Assembly (NCBI GenBank): GCA_964200185.2
Contig: CAXNAD020000059.1
Coordinates: 1 to 33,647 of the forward strand
Direction of reading: 5' to 3'
Source of the DNA: Choristocarpus tenellus KU-1152
Taxonomy: Eukaryota; Phaeophyceae
DNA length: 33,647 bases
In this document: positions 10,709 through 19,313 of the stretch, one piece after another
How the letters are laid out: every line of letters starts with the position of its first letter
Position numbering within the stretch: position 1 is the first letter of the stretch
The notes under the pieces: model-generated
Seen by the model: the letters and a program-made list of their open reading frames with translations, nothing else
Database searches by the model: none
What the model was told of the DNA's origin: nothing
Position numbers and translations under genes: made by a program

Positions 10709-10930
10709 TCATAATTTGTTTGCGGTACAGATCTCTACTACGAGTTGTTGCACCTTCTCAAATTTGGCCAGCTGCTCTTTAATGTTGATCTTCATACCTT
10801 GAAACGTGCCCGACAGAAGTACCCGAGTGAAAACTGTCAAGTAGTTGCATAACATATCAGCTGGTTCACCGACGGTTGGACAAAGGGACTTGTTTTTTGA
10901 AGGGTCAGCACCACCAAAAGACCGTTGCAA
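10709..10930 (-). CDS. Probable exon, helical, unidentified
   Basis: This frame has strongly protein-like composition, for example LTVFTRVLLSGTFQG and INIKEQLAKFEKVQQLVVE. An acceptor at GTGAACCAG would start the exon at about 10867. It either ends at TGA (10711-10709) or splices at GAGAAG|GTGCAA into the ATG exon at 10492, which is in phase. An overlapping frame at 10837-11025 is also open, so a frameshift or short intron is possible. No family is recognised. Confidence 0.4.
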   Translation of the reverse strand: MQRSFGGADPSKNKSLCPTVGEPADMLCNYLTVFTRVLLSGTFQGMKINIKEQLAKFEKVQQLVVEICTANKL

Positions 10931-11189
10931 GAAGGCAACGCAATAACATGAGGCGGCGAGGAGACACCAGAGCGAACACCACTATCACTAATAAAAATGT
11001 TAGCAACCAGTGATCGGTGAACCAACAGCGCGATTGAATGATACGATACCCTTTATGCTTTGATGGCGGGCCACCCTTATGTGCAGGAGTGAAAATAACT
11101 GCCCTGCAATTGTAGTTCTCCAGTTCTACCTCATGTTAAAACAACGCAGAAGGAAGAACACCATTTGAACCTCCAAAATATCTCCAAAA

Positions 11190-11880
11190 TAGACCAAAAA
11201 GGAGTCTAAGCACATTACAGTATTACCCATGAGCAGCATTGATCACGGGTGTAATCTCGATTAATTGCGAGCAATAAATAAATCCTTGCCAGTATCCACG
11301 CCAAGTACGAGAAGGGAGAACCAAAACTGGCATTTGAGATTGAAGTTAACCACAGATCGATTAAGTCAGTCACACTTAAAAAGAAATCATACACGCTCCC
11401 ATCTCCGTAGCGGCCTCACCATATTACACCCGTAAGGACGTCAAGGTGTTCGACTTCAAACTGGCGGTACTTAGTTCATCGTCGTCTAATCTACTTCTAC
11501 AATTTCTGAATTGAGCGAATTTGCTGGGAAGAAGTGAATGCTGTCTCTTGTTGTTGCTCACTTCAACACACGCAGAATCAAAGACTCCGTTCAGAAATGA
11601 ACTAAGAGTTGCAGGACATTGCAGTATTAGGCATGGGACACTGAATAAGTGTAGAATCTCAATTTATAACGGACAATGCAAGCAGCGAAGTATTCTAAAG
11701 GGAGGAACACTTGTATATTGTTGGGGTTGAAGTGAGTGACAGGTCGACTAAGCCAAACCTGAAAGAAATCATCCACAGCACTCTCGACTCCGTAGTGTCC
11801 TTGCCATGTCACACAGGTAAGGCAAGCATGGGGTTCAATTTCAAGGTTGGCAATAGTTCATCATCGTGTAATCTTTGTGA
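11190..11880. repeat. Diverged direct duplication (~385-404 bp offset)
   Basis: Matching words recur in the same order: ACATT[AG]CAGTATTA at 11212 and 11616, AAAGAAATCAT near 11381 and 11762, CTCCGTAG at 11403 and 11788, AGTTCATC[GA]TCGT at 11473 and 11855. The shrinking offset shows indels. This is probably an old duplication or two copies of a dispersed element. Confidence 0.75.
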
Positions 11881-12999
11881 CTAAACTAATTTAAATTTGG
11901 CAATTTCCTTTGGAATATATATGCGTGTGTGCCTCTGTTAGTTATACAAAAACCATTATACAATTGAAACTCTTGGCTCAACTACCTGCCACAATGTGTA
12001 TAAACCTGAAGCAATACCTTCCCACATGTCGAATCAGAGTAAGGGGCGGTCATTATCGAGTTCTTCGTGAAGATTAGGCCATGCCAAGCACGTCAATGCC
12101 AATAATCTGTCAAGGAGAATAATCTAGACAGATTCAAAACGGAGAGGTCAACTTCCGTAAACTTGAATATTGTTGATTCAATCTTACAGGTGAACATGAA
12201 TCGTACGATTTGTTGACACCTACGTCTTTAATACGACTTCATCTTTCACCAATCCAGTTTTTTTTGTGGGTTGACCACACCACCACCACTCTATGTTCTA
12301 TGGTTGCTAATAGAACTGGCTTGTTGGAACAGGACCCAAACAATGTGGTAACCAGATCCGCACTTAACACACACAAATCCATATTATGTAAGGCTAGGAG
12401 CATATCAGCAATGAACCTTTGAAAGGGACATTGTTAGATTATTGTTGTATTATTGGCTCTCCATCAGCTAATTTTTCTCAGGAGGTACATAGGTGTCTTA
12501 GGATTGATGTTATCACCTATACTACTACTAATGTTGATAATACATTTTGTTGTATTTGCACTACAACTTGTAGTACCAGTAGTCCTTGTAATATAATAGG
12601 CTTGGTTTTTCCCTAACCTGCAAATTGTTAAGAGTGCAATATATCACTCCCAAGCTACAGAATCTTTCCAACTCATTGCAGTACTTGTAGCAGTGGTACC
12701 CAGTAGTCCATAATAACAGTCAACATGTCACACAGAAACAGCCTTGGCAATTGTACATGGTTTATCTTAATGCAACAACTCATCAACTCACGGCACGTAC
12801 CACGAGCAGCAGAAGAAAATGAGGTATTTACAATCCAAATAGACCTTTGCAGGGCAGAAATCCTTTCCACACTATAACGAAAGAGATACAATACATGGTA
12901 ACCAAAAATTCAATGGACTGACCACTAAGTACTTCAGAACACTGAGTCAAAGTATCTTAGAGGGTAGAGCCGCGTCCATTTGGGGATCAAAATACAATG

Positions 13000-13009
13000 N
13001 NNNNNNNNN
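13000..13009. other. Assembly gap (10 N)
   Basis: Ten N lie just before a short tandem repeat, so repeat units may be missing. Confidence 1.
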
Positions 13010-13050
13010 AGTGTCAGTATCCTTGTTTCGGACACCTTTCATAACGTACA

Positions 13051-13265
13051 CATTTTACCTACTCCGAAACATTTTGGAGTCGGAAAATGTCATAAAAAAA
13101 CCCCATGGGAAGCCAAGCCCTACAAATGTATACATTTACGAAACATTTTGGAGTCGGAAAATGTCATAATAAAACCCATGGCAAGCCAAGCCCTACAAAT
13201 GTATATATTTTACCTACTACGAAACATTTTGGAAAAATCCATGGGAAGCCAAGCCCCACAAATGG
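13051..13265. repeat. Short tandem repeat, ~3 units of 74-81 bp
   Basis: CGAAACATTTTGGA begins at 13065, 13139 and 13220, and CCATGGGAAGCCAAGCCC or a near copy follows each. The third unit lacks the central GTCGGAAAATGTCATAA segment. The unit contains ACATTTT and AAAATGT as 7-bp arms around an 8-base loop. The array lies 40 bp after an assembly gap, so its true length is unknown. Confidence 0.9.
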
Positions 13266-13502
13266 ACAAACAGGGAAAAATTCGTACCCTCTAAGATAGT
13301 TTCACTCCACTCAGAAAATATCTCCTACCCAGAGACCATGACAGCAGTATTGAAAGAAAAGTCCCCTCTCTTAATATTAGTGTATTCACAAAATAGTATT
13401 TTTTGGACTGTAGTGAGAACATAATGCAACATTCGTCTTTGTTAAGGTTAGGGTCAGACCTCAGGAAAAAAATGCAAAAATTAACCAACCTCTGTACAGA
13501 AT

Positions 13503-13806
13503 TTACCACCCCCCACCAGTGGCGTTTGTTGACTGCCCACCCCCATAGTTCTTCCTTTCTACTTTACGAGAGGACCAAGTGGAGGTTGATGTCCTAGATG
13601 AACTTGAATCATGTGTCCACCATGATCCCCTACTGGAGCTATTATGCATTGTTTTAGTTTTTGGGTCAGGGGTCGCCCTGGTCCAGCTGTTTTCCAGCGA
13701 TGGCTTCAACCGCAACTGGTCTAGACGACTCTGCCCAGATTTCTCACGCAAGCGCTGGACCTCTGGGTCTTGGGTCCATGATGATTGAAAATCACGGTTA
13801 AGCCAC
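13503..13806 (-). CDS. TPM-RING gene last exon
   Basis: Acceptor GGTACATTCAG leaves one base completing Arg, giving YLREDTLNR-WLNRDFQSSW and D-PEVQ, a W-x(n)-D pattern that continues the conserved block begun in the previous exon. A Ser/Thr/Arg-rich tail follows and ends GGGW before TAA (13505-13503). Confidence 0.86.
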
Positions 13807-16800
13807 CTGAATGTACCAACATAGGGGTAGGGTAGGTTCAACAGTTGAGGCATGCTGGTGGCTCATTGTGATGCACAGATCGTTCATTTGGAAGAACTGT
13901 TGTCTTGTAAATTTCGAAACACATTTTGTCCCCGTGAGATGTCAGATGATCTTGGTAAATAGATGAAGCGGCAGACCTGCATGTAAAAAAAAAGCTTGGT
14001 AAGATCATCTCTTGCTGATGAGACACAAGAAAAAATCTGGGAAAAAAGTCCTAACCATGTCCATTCCCAATAATACGGAGAACCACCATTGCATGCGCCC
14101 TTTGCAAAAAAAGGAACACATCCCAAGCAGAGGAAGACAATACAAATACAAATATCGCACTCTCATCACACAGAACATAAGCCTACTGCCATGAAAAAAA
14201 AACATATCACCAGAAAGAGTAAACACAAATACCGACAAGACTCACTGATCTCACACTTTGATAAAACTGAATGTTCCAGGAAATATCACTACTCACCTAT
14301 TCAATGTATCCTCCCTCAAATACCTTGGGTACTGAGACCTCAAGGACTTCAAACGAAAAGCTGCCTCACGACGAGATCTCTCCTCCAAATGACTATCAAC
14401 AAATACCTTCCCTGTTCCAGCAGAGCCAACCACACCCGGTAGCACTGCTGTTAGACCGGTTTCCCCCAACTTCGGCTGAGATGAAGCAGCCTTCGATTCA
14501 CTGCCAAACAAGTAACCCAGCCTGAATTCCATTGCAGGGCCCCAGTTATCCATTCTTGAGAAGGAAAGAGCTTTAGAACTTCCGTGCCCACCCCGGCGAC
14601 GGGGGCGACCCCAGCCTTCACCCTGGCCAGGGTCTCGGGGGGGGATCCAGTTGCATATGGGGCAGTCATCAACATGGGAAGGGGCTGCTGTGAAGGTATG
14701 TCCACGGGACTTTGATTTCCACTTCTTGAGACACCTGCAAAGGATGTGATAGCGAGATTGGAGCATGCTGTGAGAATGTCGTAGGGATCATTGCAAGTGG
14801 GAAAGAGATTAGAAAGCCCATAGTTCAAAGCGCAATACTGTGCATATTGACATAGGTTCTTCCCACTTTGAAGAACAGAATCTCAAGTAAGGAAACTTAG
14901 GTAGTACACCAAAAGATTTGCATCATGAGGGACAGTGATCAAATTTTGAAAAAATCTCAGCTCACCCTTTCTTAGTTCCACTCATGTTTCCTTTGTTAAA
15001 TACTGTTTAGCTCTTTTGAGCTACTCGTTTCTAGCTTCGTTTTTTAACTTCATTACAGCCTACCCTCCTGACAACAAAGACGACCTCTGTAGCTCTTCCC
15101 TGTGCAGATCTGAAACACCCTCTATTTACACCCTTCTCACCTCTCACAGAAAGTATGACCGCATGAAAATGTCAGGGCAGGTTTCCCATCCACTCCGATC
15201 AATTCCTTTTCAACTCCTTTGCCAGATGTTTCAGGATCAAACTCTGTCAGGCACACAGGGCATGCCAGATGTTGTGTAGGTGTAGTGTGTGAAGGACCGG
15301 TACCAGCGGCCACAGTAGTCATCAACCTGTTTTTAATAACATCCAAGATGTTGTTGGAAGTCACCAAATATGCTGTGTGATGCTTCTTTCATGCTCAAAT
15401 CTCTATGTGCTGTGATATTCAGTGCAGGAGTGAGAAAGAAACAATTCTAATTGTGGAGAGGATTGAAAAGAGGAAGGAAAAAACTGACATGTACCAAGAG
15501 ATGAGACATACATGTGAAGGAACGACATACAGAGACACAGTTTAGAAGCTATTGACTTGTCGCAAGTTCAACAGGTGATGGTCCGATGCACAAGTTGAAA
15601 TTAAGACAGACTTTCAAGCAGTACCTTCTGTCCTAGGGTATCTGCCGAAGGCGACGGTATTGTCAAACTCGTAAATGAGATTACATGGTTGGGAGCATAT
15701 CACCAGTCAAATAATAAAAGATCATTGAAATGAACCAAAAGAAAATTAGACAATGCTTAAAAAAAATAGACTTGGTCAACTCACAATGACTCTTCTCGTC
15801 CTTGGGGAGATTGTAGAGTGCACAACATGTGGTGATATGCAGTCACTACAAAGCGAAAGGTAGCACAACAAAAAATTTGCGACAGAAAGAACCACCTAGT
15901 CCACCTAGAACGTAATGCATGAGAATGAATCATAGCAAGGGTCTCTCAAGGTGCAAAGAAGTCTCCATCAAATAGAGATATTTTGGCTAATCAAAAAAGA
16001 GCATGGAACGTCTCCTAATATGAAACCTGAAATGCACACTGAACCAAAACCAAAACCTAACCAAACATCTACACGACTTTGAACTGGAGCGGATATGCCC
16101 CAGGGAAAAAGGCAGACTTTAAGATCAAAATGCACTGAGGTAACAGCACAAAAAATGACACAAATTTATGTAATCCATACCTTGCGCTCTCTATGCCAGT
16201 CAACTTTGCCTCAAATCCCTCAAACCTCCTCTCATGTGCTCCAGACATCTTTGCCAACACAATTGTGGTGATTGTCAGCATCAGCCAACCTCTAATCGAA
16301 ATTGGTATCAAAATCCCCACCATCTCTCCCAGCCCATTCCTTTCATCACCAATTGAACTCAATCCCATTTCTTCCCTCTCCCCTCCCCGCCCACCCTTGC
16401 CCCACTCCCTAACCACTGGAGGAATTTTCCCCTCTCCCCCAGCATTCTCTGGAGCAGTTTCCTTAGCTTTTGCATTGACCACCCCTACCCCGGCTGCAGT
16501 TGTAGTTGAAGAGACTCCCCCAGCTGAATCAAGATGCTCATAAATCATTCTTAGTGCTGAGAGTATAGCATTGTCAAAGTTGCCTTCTTGAAGATGAGGC
16601 ACCATGCTTGCAAGGACAGCAGTTCGTTTTGCCTCAGGGAGCAGGTCCTCCAATCCGTGTCCCTGATGGTGAACACAAAAGGTTATTGATAAGATTAGAG
16701 CTTTTCAACATTGAATTTTTCAAGTTGTCATGGCAACATAAAAGGTACAAAGTTTGGTAAGGGATGTGGCTTCTTTTGGGAATGTTTGCAGCAAGGTGAG

Positions 16801-18160
16801 AGGGTGAAGTACTGGTAGAGACATCACTCAAAGGGGAGTGACAGCAGGATAAAAACTACTTCACATATCAGCAATGCAACGACAAGCTCTGTTGAGCAAT
16901 TGTGACTTGCCAGCTCAATCAAATAAGAAAAAAACGCAAAATATTAAAACGTGCTGTAAACCTCTGTCAATCCAAATTCCCAAAACAAATGCTGTAGTGA
17001 TGCTATGAAGAAAATTTTATCCATCATTGCATCACTGAGGTTTTGCCACTCCATTCTCCTCTTACGTTCCCAGCAGATCTAACATTATCTCAAGCTTGTT
17101 TGTGACCCCCTTTACCTCCAACACACATATACCATGGACGCCTATACATTGTCATTTTTCCTGTCTCTTATGCAGTGTTGTTTTCTTATCATCAGGTTTA
17201 ACAACTCACTTCATCCAAAAGTAATCAGGAGGGATCTCCCCTAACCCTTGACCATCCCTGAAAAAATATGCTTCACACACTTGGTTCCTGTCTTACCTCC
17301 CATCATAGAGAACATCCTACAAAACTCTACCTATTCATATCCATTTCAATAGCCAAAGCACCAACCCTCCCTTGAATCTCCAATTCAAACCCCAGTTCCC
17401 CATAGAGGAAGGAGACAGTATAGGGCATTACAATAGCGATTGTGTCGCACCAATGAAAGGGCAAACATTCTGTCGTCACGAGAAAGGGCAAGGACGAAAC
17501 CGTTGTCACACCCCTGCTTCCCAACGCGCCATGCATCTTGGACATTTCTTGCGAAGGCCTCAGCAACACGGTGGGGTTGAACTTCAGAGGTCGAATCATC
17601 CATCGCTGTCACGTCTATTCGGGAGACCACAGCTACACCGCCTTCGACGTACTGTTGGGAATCACCCTCGTCACAAGGGCTTAATAAATGCGAAATTTGC
17701 TCCAGTTCGAACTCCACACTGAGCCGAGGCAGGCATAATGTGTTCGAAGGCCAGTGAGATATACAAATAGCAGACGGAGTAAAAGATAAAAGTGGTCGAT
17801 TCTGTATGTTTAATAGCAGCTGATGGCACTATTATAGCACACGCTCACTGTCGCATTACCAAATATCGGAATGGATCAACCTTCTCAGTCCCTTCTCATC
17901 AACACTTGGGACATGAGGTCGCACCTTTGGGCCCCAACAAGGGTCATGACTCCATCAGGGTCGCAGACGAACGAACCCTGGATGAGATGCCCCATCCGTC
18001 GGCATCCCAATGGATCAAGGGTTGGTGATGGAAGCTCTTCAGCTGACCATTCATGATTCTTGTTCTGGGGAATATCTGTTGGAGGGTTGGATAATTTGTC
18101 CAGATCAGGAATATGCGGCAATTGCGAGGCCAAAAGTTGATGAAGGACATATTCTTCAAG
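13503..18160 (-). CDS. TPM-domain, membrane-anchored RING-HC E3 ubiquitin ligase (whole gene model)
   Basis: Exons in order are 18160-17925, 17718-17451, 16662-16181, 15845-15785 (tentative), about 15385-15141, 14734-14297 and 13806-13503. All junctions are GT..AG with matching phases, total 677 codons plus stop. The N-terminal half is a TPM domain (TLP18.3/Psb32 family fold), showing CDPDGV, GGVAVVSRI, GCDNGFVLALS, DR and LGHGLEDLL. It is followed by one membrane helix, then a C3HC4 RING (C-x2-C-x29-C-x-H-x2-C-x2-C-x22-C-x2-C), a YPRYL-x-RW region and a Ser/Gly tail ending GGGW. The same order occurs in a plant/algal group of RING proteins I know only from memory. It probably ubiquitinates targets at a membrane. 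The 5' exon with the start codon was not identified. Confidence 0.88.
14297..14734 (-). CDS. TPM-RING gene exon: second half of the RING and linker
   Basis: Acceptor CATCCTTTGCAG leaves G, which rebuilds Arg and gives CER-CLKKW. CPIC follows 22 residues after that Cys and closes the zinc sites. An Arg/Gly-rich segment and REAAFRLKSLRSQYPRYL then run to donor AATAG|GTGAGT, phase 2. Confidence 0.87.
15141..15385 (-). CDS. TPM-RING gene exon: first half of the RING
   Basis: It encodes YLVTSNNILDVIKNRLMTTV, then ACPVCLTEFD and LTFSCGHTFCER, which is the first C-x2-C, then C-G-H and C of a RING. The donor is GAGAG|GTGAGA, phase 2. The 5' boundary is uncertain: CACACAG at 15373 is the better-looking acceptor, but gives a phase that does not fit the tentative exon, while AG at 15386 fits. 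Confidence 0.8.
15785..15845 (-). CDS. Tentative 61-bp exon of the TPM-RING gene
   Basis: Something must bridge the phase difference between the exons on either side. This segment has acceptor CGCTTTGTAG and donor CATT|GTGAGT. It takes one base from the previous exon and ends in phase 0 (DCISPHVVHSTISPRTRRVI). Basic residues after the membrane helix would fit a cytosolic side. Its composition is not distinctive and another small exon could serve. Confidence 0.4.
16181..16662 (-). CDS. TPM-RING gene exon: end of TPM and membrane helix
   Basis: Acceptor CACCATCAG, phase 0, gives DRMFALSL-GHGLEDLLPE, restoring the TPM G-x-G. MVPHLQEGNFDNAILSAL is the terminal TPM helix pair. A low-complexity linker follows, then a single hydrophobic helix (GWLMLTITTIVLAKM) bordered by Arg and Lys/His. 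The donor is CAAG|GTATGG, phase 2. The helix separates the TPM side from the RING, so the TPM domain probably faces the lumen or outside and the RING the cytosol. Confidence 0.85.
17451..17718 (-). CDS. TPM-RING gene exon: TPM core
   Basis: The acceptor is CGGCTCAG and its first base completes AGT (Ser). The exon encodes FELEQISHLLSP, GGVAVVSRID, VAEAFARNVQDAWRVGKQGC and DNGFVLALSRDDRMFALSL, which follow the TPM pattern of strand, helix, W-x-[VI]-G-K, N-G, hydrophobic strand and DR. The donor is TTG|GTGCGA, phase 0. The minus frame runs on past it but loses the family pattern. Confidence 0.85.
17925..18160 (-). CDS. TPM-RING gene exon: N-terminal CDPDGV region
   Basis: The acceptor is CACCCTCCGTTAG, phase 0, so a coding exon should precede it. 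The exon begins LEEYVLHQLLASQLPHIPDL and contains SFVCDPDGVMT, the entry strand of the TPM domain. The donor is AAAG|GTGCGA, phase 2. Choosing it rather than reading on to a TGA 20 codons later gives GAQ-S-VEFELEQI and restores the expected helix after CDPDGV. Confidence 0.78.
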
Positions 18161-19313
18161 CTAACGGAGGGTGGGAGTCACGGCTGCTAGGACTGTACCA
18201 TAGATGTGAGACCTACAATTACACCGCTATGTCATACAAACCAGCATCTAAATCAATAAACACAAGGTGACGAGATTGGGCATGTTTATGATGCTAGAAG
18301 AAAGCAGAGCTGCGCATATATTGCTTAGCACTAGCTTTGTTGCTGCGTCTAGTCATCAAATAGACAAGTTGTTATCAAGAAAGTGAAATAAAGAGGTGGT
18401 CGAGTTTGACGACAGAAACGTTATACTGTGATCGAACAAAGAGGCGAGTTGGAACATGAGAACATGAATAAATATAAACCAAGACAACCCCCCCAAAAAG
18501 TAGGACAAGGTCTTCGCTGTACCTCTATAGTCATGTACTTGAAGTTGTGGAGTCGTTGGAAAAAACACTCTATATCAAGAAGTTCATCTGCTTCCAATGC
18601 ATCTATGAATCTTCATAACCCACCACTCGAGGACCCGCACACAAGCAGCCAGAGCGAAATCCCCACGAAATCAACCTTGAAGCGATGTAAGTATGACATA
18701 TTAGGTCCTTGAAGGCATCCTTATATCCACTGCACAAATCTACAGCACAATATACCATACCGATACCAACAATTCATATGTGTCTGTCTCACTTTCTTGA
18801 TAACAACGATGTTTTTGGAAGAACGTTCCAAACAAGAATTTCAGAGTGTCGTACAATGTCATATTGTGATGATTATTGTCGGATGTCTATTTGATTTTGT
18901 TCATTTTTTCAAAATTCTAATCTTATTTCCACAGAATACAATAATATGGAATATAATTTTGTTTTTCTCCAGCATATCAGCAAAATATGAGAGGAAAAAT
19001 TGTATATATGTACTTTTTCCATTTCCATTTTAGGAGATTTTTTTTGTATTTCCTATATTTACCAAGTAATCTTTTGGTGTTCACGCCTCCGAATGTAAAA
19101 TAAACTCCAAAAGCATGAAAATAATTCACGGTTGGTCGATTTCTTCTTTGTAGAAGTCAAAAACTCAAAAAGTCGTTCTTGACCGGCTTTTGGAGGGTGT
19201 AGGAGTGGGGGGCTCCCTGAGAACCTCAGAAGATAGCAACCTGTGCATGTTATCTATTCTTCTAGTTGACATCTCCAAAATCCTTTATATTGAGTCGGGG
19301 CCTGCAGCTCAGC
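18161..19313. promoter_or_regulatory. Divergent intergenic region / 5' exons
   Basis: This 1.15-kb stretch separates the minus-strand TPM-RING gene from the plus-strand LRR gene, so it should contain both promoters and any 5' non-coding exons. It is AT-rich between 18.8 and 19.15 kb. No canonical promoter element is evident. Confidence 0.45.
18428..18686 (+). CDS. Candidate 5' exon with a strong donor
   Basis: A plus-strand frame containing ISRSSSASNASMNLHNPP and TSSQSEIPTKSTLKR runs into donor CGAT|GTAAGT, phase 1. The Ser-rich sequence and consensus donor suggest a real exon, perhaps an upstream exon of the LRR gene. I found no acceptor before 19314 that continues the LRR frame from phase 1, so it may be non-coding or join through an unseen exon. 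Confidence 0.3.

Larger units (their letters stand above)
11026..13502. other. No supported gene; repeats and assembly gap
   Basis: This 2.5-kb stretch contains a diverged direct duplication (about 11.2-11.9 kb), an AT-rich segment with two overlapping low-complexity plus frames (12.2-12.6 kb), a 10-N gap (13000-13009) and a short tandem repeat (13051-13265). A minus frame at 12673-12891 contains one possible exon (RYSVERISALQ before AAAG|GTCTAT) but the support is weak. Confidence 0.5.

Noticed and set aside
16193-16543. A 116-codon plus frame over the TPM exon
   Set aside because: It is the Pro/Ser-rich complement of a Gly/Glu linker; the minus strand carries TPM motifs and a membrane helix.
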